NCBI RefSeq assembly: GCF_900200035.1
Contig: NZ_FZTC01000022.1
Location: 186,001-250,000 of the forward strand
From: Klebsiella grimontii
Lineage (GTDB): Bacteria > Pseudomonadota > Gammaproteobacteria > Enterobacterales > Enterobacteriaceae
Direction: 5' to 3'
DNA length: 64,000 nucleotides
The position numbers and the translations under genes were made by a program. Below are positions 9,460-19,843 of the stretch, in pieces. The notes beneath the pieces are model-generated. The model was not told where the DNA came from and made no database searches. It saw only the letters and a list, made by a program, of their open reading frames with translations. The stretch's first letter is position 1. The number at the start of each line of letters is the position of its first letter.

Positions 9460-10590
9460 ATGGCATATACCACTTTTTCTCAGACCAAAAACGATCAGCT
9501 GCTTGAGCCGATGTTTTTTGGTCAGCCGGTGAACGTCGCCCGCTACGATCAGCAAAAATATGACATCTTCGAAAAGCTGATTGAAAAACAGCTCTCCTTC
9601 TTCTGGCGTCCGGAAGAAGTTGACGTTTCCCGCGACCGCATCGACTACCAGGCGCTGCCGGAACACGAAAAACACATTTTTATCAGCAACCTGAAATATC
9701 AGACGCTGCTCGACTCGATCCAGGGACGCAGCCCGAACGTCGCCCTGCTGCCGCTGATTTCAATTCCGGAGCTGGAAACCTGGGTTGAAACCTGGGCGTT
9801 CTCAGAGACCATTCACTCGCGCTCCTACACCCATATCATCCGCAATATCGTTAACGATCCGGCGATGGTGTTTGACGATATCGTCACCAACGAGCAGATT
9901 CAGAAACGCGCGGAAGGGATTTCCAGCTATTACGATGAATTGATTGAGCTGACCAGCTACTGGCATCTGCTGGGCGAAGGCACCCACAGCGTGAACGGTA
10001 AAACCATCACCGTGAACCTGCGCGAGCTGAAAAAGAAACTCTACCTGTGCCTGATGAGCGTGAACGCGCTGGAAGCCATCCGTTTTTACGTCAGCTTCGC
10101 CTGCTCCTTCGCCTTTGCCGAGCGCAAGCTGATGGAAGGTAACGCCAAGATTATCCGTCTGATCGCCCGCGATGAAGCGCTGCACCTGACCGGTACTCAG
10201 CACATGCTGAACCTGCTGCGTTCCGGCGTCGACGATCCGGAGATGGCTTCAATCGCCGAAGAGTGCAAACAGGCGTGCTACGACCTGTTCGTGCAGGCGG
10301 CGCAGCAGGAAAAAGAGTGGGCGGATTATCTGTTCCGCGACGGCTCGATGATCGGCCTGAATAAAGATATTCTCTGCCAGTACGTTGAGTACATTACCAA
10401 CATCCGCATGCAGGCGGTGGGTCTCGATCTGCCGTTCCAGACCCGCTCCAACCCGATCCCGTGGATCAACACCTGGCTGGTGTCCGATAACGTGCAGGTG
10501 GCGCCGCAGGAAGTGGAAGTCAGTTCTTACCTCGTCGGACAGATCGATTCCGAAGTCGACGCCGACGATCTGAGCAACTTCCAGCTCTGA
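9460..10590 (+). CDS. nrdB: Class Ia ribonucleotide reductase, beta subunit
   Basis: 376 aa (E. coli 376). It carries the diferric-tyrosyl radical cofactor used by NrdA. Ligand motifs are visible: [17 protein letters not shown] contains Glu115, His118 and the radical Tyr122, and [12 protein letters not shown] carries the distal Glu/His pair (238/241). The C-terminal tail ends SNFQL, the peptide that docks onto NrdA. ATG is preceded by AGGACAGGA. The stop TGA overlaps the ATG of yfaE by one base, implying translational coupling with its maturation ferredoxin. Confidence 0.97.
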   Translation: MAYTTFSQTKNDQLLEPMFFGQPVNVARYDQQKYDIFEKLIEKQLSFFWRPEEVDVSRDRIDYQALPEHEKHIFISNLKYQTLLDSIQGRSPNVALLPLISIPELETWVETWAFSETIHSRSYTHIIRNIVNDPAMVFDDIVTNEQIQKRAEGISSYYDELIELTSYWHLLGEGTHSVNGKTITVNLRELKKKLYLCLMSVNALEAIRFYVSFACSFAFAERKLMEGNAKIIRLIARDEALHLTGTQHMLNLLRSGVDDPEMASIAEECKQACYDLFVQAAQQEKEWADYLFRDGSMIGLNKDILCQYVEYITNIRMQAVGLDLPFQTRSNPIPWINTWLVSDNVQVAPQEVEVSSYLVGQIDSEVDADDLSNFQL

Positions 10591-10844
10591 TGAAACGCAT
10601 TTTTTTGAAGATTTCTGACACTCGCCTTGAGTGTCAGGATGAACATCCCTCCCTGCTGGCGGCTCTGGAATCGCACAATATCGACGTGGAGTATCAGTGC
10701 CGCGAAGGCTACTGCGGCTCCTGCCGTCTACGGCTGGTTTCGGGCCAGGTTGACTGGCTCACCGAGCCGCTGGCGTTTGTCCAGCCGGGAGAGATTTTGC
10801 CCTGCTGCTGCCGGGCGAAAGGCGATATCGAAATTGAGATGTAA
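10590..10844 (+). CDS. yfaE: [2Fe-2S] ferredoxin YfaE, NrdB cofactor maintenance
   Basis: 84 aa plant-type ferredoxin. The cluster ligands are visible as YQCREGYCGSC with the fourth Cys in EILPCCC. In E. coli YfaE delivers electrons for assembly and repair of the NrdB diferric-tyrosyl cofactor. It overlaps the nrdB stop by one base (TGATG). In E. coli inaA follows. Here a palindrome, a terminator and convergent glpQ follow. Confidence 0.95.
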   Translation: MKRIFLKISDTRLECQDEHPSLLAALESHNIDVEYQCREGYCGSCRLRLVSGQVDWLTEPLAFVQPGEILPCCCRAKGDIEIEM

Positions 10845-10885
10845 GTTTTGTCGGCTGGCGTAACGCTTACCCGACCGACAAAACT
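10844..10885. repeat. REP-like palindrome after yfaE
   Basis: AGTTTTGTCGG (10844-10854) and its exact complement CCGACAAAACT (10875-10885) enclose a 20-base REP-like core (CTGGCGTAACGCTTACCCGA). It begins on the last base of the yfaE stop codon. It may protect the nrd mRNA 3' end. Confidence 0.6.
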
Positions 10886-10896
10886 GCCGTTCACAG

Positions 10897-10915
10897 GCCG
10901 GGTAAGCCCGGCTTT
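10897..10915 (+). terminator. Intrinsic terminator of nrdAB-yfaE
   Basis: A GCCGGG-TAAG-CCCGGC-type hairpin is followed on the plus strand by TTTTT, immediately before the stop codon of convergent glpQ. The T-tract is only on the plus strand, so it mainly serves the nrd operon. Confidence 0.75.
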
Positions 10916-11986
10916 TTACTGCTTCGCGTTCAGGAACTGCACCGCTTTATCCGGGAAATCAGTAAACAGGCCGTCGACGTCCGCCTGGCGATACAGCACG
11001 TTGTAGAGCTGATTGACGTCGGTTGCGTACTCCGGCAATTGATCGGCACGGACCGTATACGGATGGACCTGCATATGGCTGGCGTGAGCTTCTTTGACCA
11101 TAGCCGTCAGCTTCACATCACCCGGCTTCGAGCCTTCGGCCACCAGCATATGGTAGTCCGGACCAATGCCGTCAGCGTACTGCGCGATCTGCGCCATCGC
11201 CCCCGGTTTGAACATCCAGTCATAGCTGTAGTTCACCCATTTGCCGTCGGCCTGCCGCTGCTGGGTTTCATTCCAGTCGGTATAGGCGATAAGCTGCACC
11301 AGATTGAGATCCATCCCCATCTTCGGCTCCAGCTCGTGTTTAATACGTTTCAGCTCATCCGCGTCAAAGCACTGCAGATAGACCTTATCCTGCTTGCGGG
11401 TATAGCCATACTCTTTCAGCACTTTAAGCGTACTGGCGGCAATATCCTTACCTTCCTGATGATGGAACCACGGCGCTTTGATTTCCGGGTAGATGCCGAT
11501 GTTTTTGCCGGTTGAGTGATTCAACCCCTGCACAAACTCAATCTCCTCTTCAAAGGTATGAATACGGAAATCAGACTTCCCCATCGGGAAACGGCCCGGA
11601 TAAGTTTGCACGTTCTTGCCATCTTTCGGCTCAAACCCTTCGGTAAACTTCAGCGACTTTATCTCGGCGAGCGTAAAGTCGATGGCGTAGAAGCGGCCAT
11701 CCTTACGTGCCCGCTGCGGGAAACGCTGCGCCACGTCGGTCACCCGGTCCAGATAGTGGTCATGCAGCACCACCAGCCGGTCGTCTTTAGTCATCACCAG
11801 ATCTTGCTCAAGGTAATCGGCCCCCTGAGCATACGCCATCGCTTTCGCCGGGAGGGTATGTTCCGGCAGATAGCCGCTGGCGCCGCGGTGGGCGATAACG
11901 ATTTTCTCCCCCGCGACGGCGCTGAAAGAGAGCGCGGTAGCGGCCAGCACCATGCCGCTCATCAGAGCGGTTAATTGACTTTTCAT
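10916..11986 (-). CDS. glpQ: Periplasmic glycerophosphodiester phosphodiesterase
   Basis: 356 aa (E. coli 358). GlpQ hydrolyses deacylated phospholipids (glycerophosphodiesters) in the periplasm to glycerol-3-phosphate, which GlpT imports. It has an N-terminal signal peptide of about 25 residues ending SAVAG. The GDPD catalytic signature is AHRGASGYLPEHT (about 32-44), with LEQDLVMTKD and VLHDHYLDR providing metal and His residues. Second gene of glpTQ, 9 bases after the glpT stop. Confidence 0.97.
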   Translation of the reverse strand: MKSQLTALMSGMVLAATALSFSAVAGEKIVIAHRGASGYLPEHTLPAKAMAYAQGADYLEQDLVMTKDDRLVVLHDHYLDRVTDVAQRFPQRARKDGRFYAIDFTLAEIKSLKFTEGFEPKDGKNVQTYPGRFPMGKSDFRIHTFEEEIEFVQGLNHSTGKNIGIYPEIKAPWFHHQEGKDIAASTLKVLKEYGYTRKQDKVYLQCFDADELKRIKHELEPKMGMDLNLVQLIAYTDWNETQQRQADGKWVNYSYDWMFKPGAMAQIAQYADGIGPDYHMLVAEGSKPGDVKLTAMVKEAHASHMQVHPYTVRADQLPEYATDVNQLYNVLYRQADVDGLFTDFPDKAVQFLNAKQ

Positions 11987-11995
11987 CGCCGCTCC

Positions 11996-13342
11996 TTAGC
12001 CTTGTTTCATCTGCTGGTGATGACGTCGTTCACCCAGCATCACGATAATCAACAGCAGGACAGCCAGCACGCTGCCGCCGATCATCACCATAAAGCCGCC
12101 GTCCCAGCCGAAGAAATCGACGGTGTAGCCAACGATAGCGCTCGCGGCTACCGAGCCGCCGAGATAGCCGAACAGGCCGGTGAAGCCCGCGGCGGTGCCG
12201 GCGGCTTTTTTCGGCGCCAGCTCCAGCGCATGGAGGCCAATCAGCATCACCGGGCCATAAATCAGGAAGCCGATGATGATCATGCAGGCCATATCCACGC
12301 CCGGATTACCCGGCGGGTTCAGCCAGTAAACGACGGTGGCGATGGTGACCAGGGTCATAAAGAAGACGCCGGTCGCGCCGCGGTTGCCTTTAAATACTTT
12401 ATCCGACATCCAGCCGCACAGCAGGGTGCCCGGGATCCCCGCGTATTCATAAAGGAAGTAGGCCCAGGATGATTTATCCAGCGCGAAGTGCTTAACCTCC
12501 TTCAGATAGGTCGGCGACCAGTCGAGGATGCCGTAGCGCAGCAGATAGACAAACACGTTAGCGACGGCGATGTACCACAGCAGCTTGTTCGGCAGGATGT
12601 ACTGCATAAAGATCTGCTTTGCGGTCAGCTCTTCTTCGTGTTTCTCGCTATAGTCGTCGGGATAATCGTTTTTATACTCTTCGATCGGCGGCAGGCCGCA
12701 GGACTGCGGGGTATCGCGCATCATCGCGAAGGCGAAAATCGCCAGCAGGATCGCGCCGAAAGCTGGCATATACAGCGCCGCGTGCCAGTCGTTAAACCAC
12801 GCCATCCCCAGCAGAAACAGCAGCGGCGGGATCCCGCCGCCGACGTTATGCGCGCAGTTCCATACCGACACAATACCGCCGCGCTCTTTTTGCGACCACC
12901 AGTGCACCATCGTGCGCCCGCACGGCGGCCAGCCCATCCCCTGGAACCAGCCGCACAGGAACAGCAGCACGAACATCACCATAATGCTGGAGGTCGCCCA
13001 GGGGACGAAGCCCATGACCAGCATCACCAGCGCGGCCAGGATCAGCCCTGCCGGTAAAAAAATGCGCGGATTCGAACGATCTGAGACCGAGCCCATGATG
13101 AATTTCGAAAATCCGTAGGCGATGGAGATACCGGAAAGCGCAAAGCCGAGATCGCCACGGGAGAATCCCTGTTCGATAAGATAAGGCATAGCCAAAGCAA
13201 AGTTCTTACGAACCAGATAGTAAGCGGCATATCCGAAGAAGATACCAATAAAGATCTGCCAACGTAATCGACGATATAACGGATCGATTTCCGCCGTTGG
13301 CAAACGCGCCTTATGCGCTGCGGGTTTAAATATACTTAACAT
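11996..13342 (-). CDS. glpT: Glycerol-3-phosphate:phosphate antiporter
   Basis: 448 aa (E. coli 452). MFS organophosphate antiporter with 12 predicted helices, also the entry route of fosfomycin. Family motifs [19 protein letters not shown] and [12 protein letters not shown] are intact. The frame extends six codons further upstream (MATEAD), but the ATG at 13342 has GGAGG six bases ahead and begins [13 protein letters not shown] as in E. coli, so I start there. Divergent from glpA, with GlpR and CRP-like sites in the 271-bp gap. Confidence 0.97.
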   Translation of the reverse strand: MLSIFKPAAHKARLPTAEIDPLYRRLRWQIFIGIFFGYAAYYLVRKNFALAMPYLIEQGFSRGDLGFALSGISIAYGFSKFIMGSVSDRSNPRIFLPAGLILAALVMLVMGFVPWATSSIMVMFVLLFLCGWFQGMGWPPCGRTMVHWWSQKERGGIVSVWNCAHNVGGGIPPLLFLLGMAWFNDWHAALYMPAFGAILLAIFAFAMMRDTPQSCGLPPIEEYKNDYPDDYSEKHEEELTAKQIFMQYILPNKLLWYIAVANVFVYLLRYGILDWSPTYLKEVKHFALDKSSWAYFLYEYAGIPGTLLCGWMSDKVFKGNRGATGVFFMTLVTIATVVYWLNPPGNPGVDMACMIIIGFLIYGPVMLIGLHALELAPKKAAGTAAGFTGLFGYLGGSVAASAIVGYTVDFFGWDGGFMVMIGGSVLAVLLLIIVMLGERRHHQQMKQG

Positions 13343-13451
13343 ATCAGCCTCCGTGGCCATTGCTGTTTTTCTGACGTCGACGCAAAAAAACGTAATTTAT
13401 TCACTGACTTCTAATTTGGTCGCGATAGTAGGCAAAGCGTAAATCTAATAC

Positions 13452-13467
13452 TGTGAAATGTCGCACA
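13452..13467. promoter_or_regulatory. CRP site in the glpT-glpA control region
   Basis: TGTGAAATGTCGCACA matches the CRP consensus TGTGA-N6-TCACA in 9 of 10 conserved positions. A weaker second candidate, TGCGCGCAAAGTCACA, is at 13502-13517. CRP activation of the glp regulon is established in E. coli. Confidence 0.65.
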
Positions 13468-13521
13468 CTTTGTTACAGAAATATGACAATGCTTTCCAAT
13501 ATGCGCGCAAAGTCACAACAA

Positions 13522-13560
13522 ATGCTCGAATTACGCGCAAATATGCTCGAAATCAAACAT
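13522..13560. promoter_or_regulatory. GlpR operators between glpT and glpA
   Basis: ATGCTCGAAATCAAACAT (13543-13560) fits the GlpR palindrome ATGTTCG-N4-CGAACAT closely. An adjacent copy at 13522-13541 starts with the same ATGCTCG half but has one extra central base. A further half-site CGAACAC lies near 13594-13600, just before the glpA ribosome-binding site. Tandem GlpR operators here would repress both divergent operons. Confidence 0.65.
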
Positions 13561-13613
13561 TAAACGCTATCGATATGGCTAAATGATGTAAAACGAACAC
13601 AGAGGACAGGGAG

Positions 13614-15236
13614 ATGGCCGATAGTCGTGAATATGACGTCATTATTATTGGCGGCGGCGCAACCGGCGCCGGGATCGCGCGCGACTGCGCGCTGCGCGGG
13701 CTGAAGGCGGCGCTGGTTGAGCGCTACGATATCGCCACCGGCGCGACCGGGCGTAACCACGGCCTGCTGCACAGCGGCGCGCGCTATGCGGTCACCGATA
13801 GCGAATCGGCGCGCGAGTGCATCAGCGAAAACCGCATCTTACGCCGTATCGCCCGCCACTGCATTGAGCCCACCAGCGGACTCTTTATTACCCTGCCGGA
13901 AGATGACCCGGCGTATCAGCACACCTTTATCACCGCCTGCCAGCAGGCGGGTATTGAAGCCCAGCCTCTGACGCCCGCCGAAACGCTGCGCCTGGAGCCT
14001 GCCGTGAATCCCGCGCTGCTTGGCGCCGTGCAGGTACCGGACGGCACCGTCGATCCGTTCCGCCTCACCGCCGCGAATATGCTCGATGCCCGCGAACATG
14101 GCGCCACGATCCTCACCGGCTGCGAAGTCACCGGCCTGCTGCGCGAGGGCGATCGCGTCCAGGGGGTAGCGCTCTACGATCGTCAGCGCCGTGAACCGCT
14201 CAGCCTGCGCGCGCAGGTGGTGGTCAACGCCGCCGGGATCTGGGGGCAGCGTATCGCAGAGTATGCCGACCTGCGCATCGCGATGTTTCCGGCAAAAGGA
14301 TCGCTGCTGATCCTCGACCACCGCATTAACCGTCAGGTTATCAACCGCTGCCGCAAACCGGCTGACGCCGATATCCTGGTACCCGGCGATACCATTTCGC
14401 TGATTGGCACCACCTCGATGCACATTCCCTATGACGAAATTGACGACAACCGGGTGACGGCCGGGGAAGTCGATACGCTACTACGCGAGGGGGAAAAGCT
14501 GGCGCCGATCATGGGGCGGACCCGGATACTGCGCGCCTACTCCGGCGTACGTCCGCTGGTCGCCAGCGATGACGATCCCAGTGGACGCAGCGTCAGCCGC
14601 GGCATCGTGCTGCTCGACCACGCCCAGCGCGACGGCATGGAAGGTTTTATCACCATCACCGGCGGTAAGCTGATGACCTACCGCCTGATGGCGGAATGGG
14701 CTACGGATGCGGTATGCCGCAAGCTCGGCAATACCGCCCCCTGTACAACCGCCGATGCGCCGCTTCCCGGCTCGCAGGAGCCGACGGAAACCACGTTACG
14801 CAAAATCATCGCTTTACCAGCATCGCTGCGCGGGTCGGCCATTTATCGCCACGGCGATCGTACCCCCGCCTGGCTTGGCGATAGCCGCCAGCACCGCAGT
14901 CTGGTCTGCGAGTGCGAAGCGGTCACCGCCGGCGAGGTTCAGTACGCGGTCGAAAATCTGGCGGTAAAAAACCTGCTCGACCTGCGCCGGCGCACCCGCG
15001 TCGGCATGGGCACCTGTCAGGGCGAGCTGTGCGCCTGCCGGGCCGCCGGGCTGCTCGCGCGTTTTAACGTCACCACCTCCGCGCGCTCCCTTACCCAGCT
15101 GTCTGAATTTCTGAACGAGCGCTGGAAAGGCGTCCAGCCGGTGGCCTGGGGAGACGCGCTGCGCGAAAGCGAGTTCACCCGCTGGGTCTATCTCGGCCTG
15201 TGCGGATTACAAAAGGAGCATCAGGATGAAGTTTGA
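13614..15236 (+). CDS. glpA: Anaerobic glycerol-3-phosphate dehydrogenase, subunit A
   Basis: 540 aa (E. coli 542). FAD-dependent catalytic subunit oxidising glycerol-3-phosphate to dihydroxyacetone phosphate under anaerobiosis. It has the N-terminal dinucleotide fold [17 protein letters not shown] (residues 7-23) and a DAO-family oxidoreductase body. A C-terminal BFD-like domain has Cys residues in LVCECEAV and [12 protein letters not shown], probably binding [2Fe-2S]. GlpB starts 11 bases before the glpA stop. Confidence 0.97.
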   Translation: MADSREYDVIIIGGGATGAGIARDCALRGLKAALVERYDIATGATGRNHGLLHSGARYAVTDSESARECISENRILRRIARHCIEPTSGLFITLPEDDPAYQHTFITACQQAGIEAQPLTPAETLRLEPAVNPALLGAVQVPDGTVDPFRLTAANMLDAREHGATILTGCEVTGLLREGDRVQGVALYDRQRREPLSLRAQVVVNAAGIWGQRIAEYADLRIAMFPAKGSLLILDHRINRQVINRCRKPADADILVPGDTISLIGTTSMHIPYDEIDDNRVTAGEVDTLLREGEKLAPIMGRTRILRAYSGVRPLVASDDDPSGRSVSRGIVLLDHAQRDGMEGFITITGGKLMTYRLMAEWATDAVCRKLGNTAPCTTADAPLPGSQEPTETTLRKIIALPASLRGSAIYRHGDRTPAWLGDSRQHRSLVCECEAVTAGEVQYAVENLAVKNLLDLRRRTRVGMGTCQGELCACRAAGLLARFNVTTSARSLTQLSEFLNERWKGVQPVAWGDALRESEFTRWVYLGLCGLQKEHQDEV

Positions 15237-16485
15237 TTGCGCCATTATCGGCGGCGGCCTTGCCGGGCTGCTCTGCGGGCTGGCGCTCAATCAGCGCGGC
15301 CTGCGCAGCGTGATTATCAGCCGCGGCCAAAGCGCCCTGCACTTCTCTTCCGCCTCGCTGGATCTGCTCTCGACGTTGCCGAATGGCGAAACCGTCACCG
15401 ATGTTGCTCACGGCATCGGCCAGCTGGCCCGCCAGCTTCCCGAGCATCCTTATGCCAGACTCGGCGCCGAACGGGTAATGGGTTACGCCAGCCAGGCGCA
15501 GGCTCTGTTTGCCGACTGCGGTATCGCTATGCAGGGTGAGGCCAGCCAGCCGCATCTGCGCGTGACGCCGCTGGGAACCTTACGCGCGGCCTGGCTTTCG
15601 CCGCAGGAGATTGCCACCGCGCCGCTGCCCGCCAACGGCGTCTGCGTGGTCGGCATCAGCGGATTCGGCGACTTCCAGCCGCATCTTGCCGCCGCCTCGC
15701 TGAACCAGCATGGCGTTCACGCCGAAGCGCAGGAGATAGATTTACCGCTCCTTGATGTTCTACGCGATAGCCCATCCGAATTTCGCGCCGCCAATATCGC
15801 CCGCCGTCTGGACGATGAAACACAGTGGCCGGCGCTGCTGGCGGCGCTGCGTCCGCTGGCGCAGCGGCACCGTTTCATTATCATGCCCGCCTGCTTCGGC
15901 CTCGCCGACGATCGTCTGTATCAGTGGCTACAGCAGCGCCTTCCCTGCCCGCTGCGCCTGCTGCCTACGCTGCCGCCGTCGGTGCCGGGGATGCGCCTGC
16001 ACGCCCAGCTCCAGCGGCATTTTATCCGCGGCGGCGGCACCTGGCTTACCGGCGACGAAGTCATCAATATTAGCCAGCAGAACGGTATCGTTAACGCTAT
16101 CTGGACGCGCAACCACGGCGATATCCCGCTGCGCCCGCGCTTCGCGGTGCTGGCCAGCGGCAGCTTTTTCAGCAATGGGCTGGTCGCCGAACGCAGCGGC
16201 GTGCGCGAGCCTATTCTTGGCCTTGATCTGCAGCAGACGCTACCGCGCGAGCGCTGGTATCAGCAGGACTTTTTTGCTTCCCAGCCCTGGCAGCGTTTCG
16301 GCCTGAAAACCGATGCGGCCCTGCGTCCGCAGCTTCAGGGGCAGACGCTGGAGAATCTGTTCGCCGTAGGTTCTATTCTTGGCGGTTTTGATGCCATCGC
16401 GCTGGGATGCGGCGGCGGCGTCTGCGCGGTCACCGCGCTGCACGCCGCAAGGTTAATCGGCGAGCTTGCCGGAGGTGAGTCATGA
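15226..16485 (+). CDS. glpB: Anaerobic glycerol-3-phosphate dehydrogenase, subunit B
   Basis: 419 aa (E. coli 419). Flavoprotein subunit of the GlpABC complex, with N-terminal FAD-binding motif [17 protein letters not shown] and a C-terminal flavin-contact region ([20 protein letters not shown]). GlpB links the GlpA catalytic unit to the membrane-associated GlpC. It overlaps both neighbours (11 bases with glpA, 4 with glpC), so the three subunits are translationally coupled. Confidence 0.97.
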   Translation: MKFDCAIIGGGLAGLLCGLALNQRGLRSVIISRGQSALHFSSASLDLLSTLPNGETVTDVAHGIGQLARQLPEHPYARLGAERVMGYASQAQALFADCGIAMQGEASQPHLRVTPLGTLRAAWLSPQEIATAPLPANGVCVVGISGFGDFQPHLAAASLNQHGVHAEAQEIDLPLLDVLRDSPSEFRAANIARRLDDETQWPALLAALRPLAQRHRFIIMPACFGLADDRLYQWLQQRLPCPLRLLPTLPPSVPGMRLHAQLQRHFIRGGGTWLTGDEVINISQQNGIVNAIWTRNHGDIPLRPRFAVLASGSFFSNGLVAERSGVREPILGLDLQQTLPRERWYQQDFFASQPWQRFGLKTDAALRPQLQGQTLENLFAVGSILGGFDAIALGCGGGVCAVTALHAARLIGELAGGES

Positions 16486-17660
16486 ACGACACGCGTTTTG
16501 AACACTGCATTAAATGCACCGTTTGCACCACCGCCTGCCCGGTCAGCCGGGTTAACCCGCGCTACCCTGGGCCAAAACAGGCCGGGCCGGACGGCGAGCG
16601 CCTGCGCCTGAAAGACGGCACGCTCTACGACGAGGCGTTAAAATACTGCATTAACTGCAAACGCTGCGAAGTCGCCTGCCCCTCAGACGTCAAAATCGGC
16701 GATATTATCCAGCGCGCGCGCATGGAGTATGGTCGGCAAAAGCCCACGCTGCGCGATGCGATCCTCAGCCATACCGACCTGATGGGCACCCTCTCCACGC
16801 CGTTTGCCCCGCTGGTGAACGCCACCACCGGGCTGAAGCCGGTACGGCGACTCCTCGATGCCGCGCTTAAAATCGATCACCGCCGTACGCTGCCGAAATA
16901 TGGCTTTGGCACCTTTCGCCGCGCGTATCGTCAGCTGTCTGCTCAGCAGGCGCAATACGCCGAACAGGTGGCGTTTTTTCACGGCTGCTATGTCAACTAC
17001 AACCACCCACAGCTGGGCAAAGATCTTATCCGGGTGCTGAACGCCATGGGCATCGGCGTGCAGTTATTCAGTAAGGAGCAGTGCTGCGGCGTGCCGCTGA
17101 TTGCCAACGGTTTTTTTGCCAGGGCGCGCAAGCAGGCGCAGAGCAACGTCACCGCGATGCGGGAAAATAGCCTCCCTGTTATTGCGACCTCATCAACCTG
17201 CACCTTTACCCTACGCGATGAATACCCGCACGTACTCGATATTGAGAACCGCGACGTTCGCGATCGTATTGAGCTGGCAACCCGCTGGATCTGGCGTCAG
17301 TTGGATGATGGGCGGCCTCTGCAGCTAAAACCGCTGCCGCTGAAGGTGGTCTATCACACCCCCTGTCATATGGAGAAAATGGGCTGGTCGCTGTATACCC
17401 TTGAACTCTTACGGCTGATCCCCGGCTTGCAGCTGGAGGTGCTCGACTCTCAATGCTGCGGCATTGCCGGCACCTACGGGTTTAAGTCGGAGAACTACGA
17501 CTCATCGCAGGCCATTGGCGCGCCGCTGTTCCGGCAAATTGAGGAGAGCGGCGCCGACCTGGTGGTGACCGATTGTGAAACCTGCAAATGGCAGATTGAG
17601 ATGTCCACCAGCAAACGCTGCGAACATCCCATCTCTCTGCTGGCGCAGGCGCTGGCCTGA
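16482..17660 (+). CDS. glpC: Anaerobic glycerol-3-phosphate dehydrogenase, subunit C
   Basis: 392 aa (E. coli 396). Membrane-anchoring iron-sulfur subunit that passes electrons towards menaquinone. It has two N-terminal [4Fe-4S] motifs, [12 protein letters not shown] (about residues 7-18) and [12 protein letters not shown] (about 52-63). Two CCG-type domains follow (CCGVPL near 205 and CCGIAG near 327). The start ATGA overlaps the glpB stop. The partner quinone pathway (men genes) is also in this window. Confidence 0.97.
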   Translation: MNDTRFEHCIKCTVCTTACPVSRVNPRYPGPKQAGPDGERLRLKDGTLYDEALKYCINCKRCEVACPSDVKIGDIIQRARMEYGRQKPTLRDAILSHTDLMGTLSTPFAPLVNATTGLKPVRRLLDAALKIDHRRTLPKYGFGTFRRAYRQLSAQQAQYAEQVAFFHGCYVNYNHPQLGKDLIRVLNAMGIGVQLFSKEQCCGVPLIANGFFARARKQAQSNVTAMRENSLPVIATSSTCTFTLRDEYPHVLDIENRDVRDRIELATRWIWRQLDDGRPLQLKPLPLKVVYHTPCHMEKMGWSLYTLELLRLIPGLQLEVLDSQCCGIAGTYGFKSENYDSSQAIGAPLFRQIEESGADLVVTDCETCKWQIEMSTSKRCEHPISLLAQALA

Positions 17661-17683
17661 TACCAGCACCGGCTGCGGGGGGA

Positions 17684-18487
17684 CTAATAGCTCCCCTTTC
17701 CCTCCGCCTGTTCGGCTATCGGCTTGAACATCGCCAGCCGTTTATCCAGCGCGCGGGTATAGAGGTTGGTATCAACGCCCACGGCGACAAAATTGGCCCC
17801 CCACGCCAGCGCTTTGTGCGCCATCTCCGGGTCAACGGCGAGGAAACCGGCGGCTTTTCCCGCCGCGCGAATGCGGCGGATGCTCTGTTCGATAATGCGC
17901 TGAACGTCCGGATGCCCGGCGTTGTCCGGGTAGCCCAGCGAAGCCGATAGGTCAGCCGGGCCGATAAAGACGCCGTCAATCCCCTCCACTTCGAGGATCG
18001 CATCCAGATTATCGAGGGCGGTTTTGCTCTCCACCTGAATCAATAGGCACAGTTCATCGTTGGCCTGCGCCATATAGTTCTCTACCCGCCCCCAGCGCGC
18101 GGCGCGGGCCACCCCGGCCCCGACGCCGCGGGTGCCCACCGGCGGATAGCGGGTAGCCGAGACGATCTCCCGCGCCTGTTCAGCGGTATCGACCATCGGG
18201 ATCAGCAGCGTTCTGGCGCCGATATCCAGTACCTGTTTAATCAGGCTACGATTGCCCTCCACCGGGCGAATCACCGGCTGGCTGGCGTAGGGCGCGATGG
18301 CCTGCAGCTGATGATACAGGTCCTGAATGGTATTGGGCGCATGTTCGCCGTCAATCAGCAGCCAGTCGTAACCCGAGGTGGCGGCAATCTCAGCCATATA
18401 CGAAGAGGTCGAGCTCAGCCACAGGCCAATTTGCGCTTCCCCTTGCAACAATCCCGCTTTAAATGGGTTCGATAAAATTGCGTTCAT
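17684..18487 (-). CDS. rhmA: 2-keto-3-deoxy-L-rhamnonate aldolase
   Basis: 267 aa (E. coli YfaU/RhmA 267). HpaI-family class II aldolase that cleaves 2-keto-3-deoxy-L-rhamnonate to pyruvate and L-lactaldehyde. Visible family residues are [10 protein letters not shown] (catalytic His near 49), [12 protein letters not shown] (metal Glu) and [16 protein letters not shown] (metal Asp). Last gene of rhmRDTA, 14 bases after rhmT. Confidence 0.95.
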   Translation of the reverse strand: MNAILSNPFKAGLLQGEAQIGLWLSSTSSYMAEIAATSGYDWLLIDGEHAPNTIQDLYHQLQAIAPYASQPVIRPVEGNRSLIKQVLDIGARTLLIPMVDTAEQAREIVSATRYPPVGTRGVGAGVARAARWGRVENYMAQANDELCLLIQVESKTALDNLDAILEVEGIDGVFIGPADLSASLGYPDNAGHPDVQRIIEQSIRRIRAAGKAAGFLAVDPEMAHKALAWGANFVAVGVDTNLYTRALDKRLAMFKPIAEQAEGKGSY

Positions 18488-18501
18488 AGTTCTCCCTTAC
18501 A

Positions 18502-19791
18502 TTAATGCTGTACGCTGTCAGCCTGCGGCACCGTACGATTGACGCGCAGTGAAAAGATAATAACAACTCCGACAATCGCCACGCAGGCGAGCGTCACTAA
18601 TCCGGCAGAATCACTCGCGAACATTGTTTCAGCCTGGACGCGGATAATCGGCGCCAGAAAACCGCCGATGGCGCCAAACAGGTTGACGAAACCGATGCCC
18701 GCGGCCAGCGCCGTACCGGACAACAGCTGCGTCGGCATGGTCCAGAACACCGGCTGTACGGCAATGACGCCCACGGCGGCAACGCACAGCGCGATAATCG
18801 CCAGCACTGGCGACACCAGCCCGGAGACGGCAATGCCAATCGCCGCCGCCAGCAGGGTGAATGCGGCAATATTACGCCGCTCGCCGGTACGGTCGGAGTA
18901 GCGCGGAATCAGCCAGGTCCCGAACAGCGCCGCTACCCACGGAATAGCAGTCACCACCGAAGCCACAAACCCCACCTTGGTGCCGAGCAGCGCGGCAACC
19001 TGGGTCGGCAGGAAGAAGATCAGACCGTAAACCGCTACCTGAATGGTCAGATAAATAATGGCCAGCTGCCAGACGCGGCCGTTGCGCAGCGCATCGGACA
19101 AACGCGAAGTCACCTTTTTCTGCTCTTCGCTGGCCAGCTCGCTGATTAACGCCTGTTTTTCGGCAGCGCTCAGGAAACGCGCCTTTTGCGGCGTATCGTC
19201 AAGCCAGAAGAAGGTGAAGAACCCGGCGCCGACCGCCAGCAGCCCCTCAATGATAAACATCCAGAACCAGCCGGGATGTCCCATAAAGCCGTGCATTTCC
19301 AGCAGCGCGCCGGAGAGCGGCGACCCGAGGGTCAGCGCCAGCGGCGCGCCCATATAAAACAGCCCCATAATGCTGGCGCGGTTCTGCTGCGGGAACCACT
19401 GGGAAGTCAGGTAGATCATACCCGGGAAGAAGCCCGCCTCGGCGGCGCCCAGCAGGGTACGCACCAGCAGAAACTTCGCTTCGGTGTCCGCCCACGCCAT
19501 CGCCGCGGAGAGAAGCCCCCACAGCAAGGTGGTGCAGCCGATCCATTTTCTTGCGCCGAATTTGCGCATCAGCAGGTTGGCGGGCACCCCGAGAAAGGCG
19601 TACACCACAAAGAAAATCCCCGCCCCCAGCGCATAGGCCTCGTTGCTCAGGCCGGTATCCAGCTGATAGGTCTCTTTGGCAAAGCCGATATTCGAACGGT
19701 CAAGAAACGCCAGCACGTACAGCGCCAGCATAAAAGGGATCAAACGGGCGCGGTTTTTCTTCACCACGCTTTCAAGCAAGGTGTTGCTCAT
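18502..19791 (-). CDS. rhmT: L-rhamnonate transporter, MFS family
   Basis: 429 aa (E. coli YfaV/RhmT 429). Anion:cation symporter-type MFS permease with about 12 hydrophobic helices and the family signature AFLDRSNIGFAK near residue 27. The frame extends 15 codons upstream, but MSNTLLESVV at 19791 is preceded by GAGGATATTACG and matches the family length. Lies between rhmD and rhmA and is predicted to import L-rhamnonate. Confidence 0.94.
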   Translation of the reverse strand: MSNTLLESVVKKNRARLIPFMLALYVLAFLDRSNIGFAKETYQLDTGLSNEAYALGAGIFFVVYAFLGVPANLLMRKFGARKWIGCTTLLWGLLSAAMAWADTEAKFLLVRTLLGAAEAGFFPGMIYLTSQWFPQQNRASIMGLFYMGAPLALTLGSPLSGALLEMHGFMGHPGWFWMFIIEGLLAVGAGFFTFFWLDDTPQKARFLSAAEKQALISELASEEQKKVTSRLSDALRNGRVWQLAIIYLTIQVAVYGLIFFLPTQVAALLGTKVGFVASVVTAIPWVAALFGTWLIPRYSDRTGERRNIAAFTLLAAAIGIAVSGLVSPVLAIIALCVAAVGVIAVQPVFWTMPTQLLSGTALAAGIGFVNLFGAIGGFLAPIIRVQAETMFASDSAGLVTLACVAIVGVVIIFSLRVNRTVPQADSVQH

Positions 19792-19843
19792 CGTAATATC
19801 CTCAACAATGGGCCGCACATCTGCGCTGTGCGGCACGACGGGA

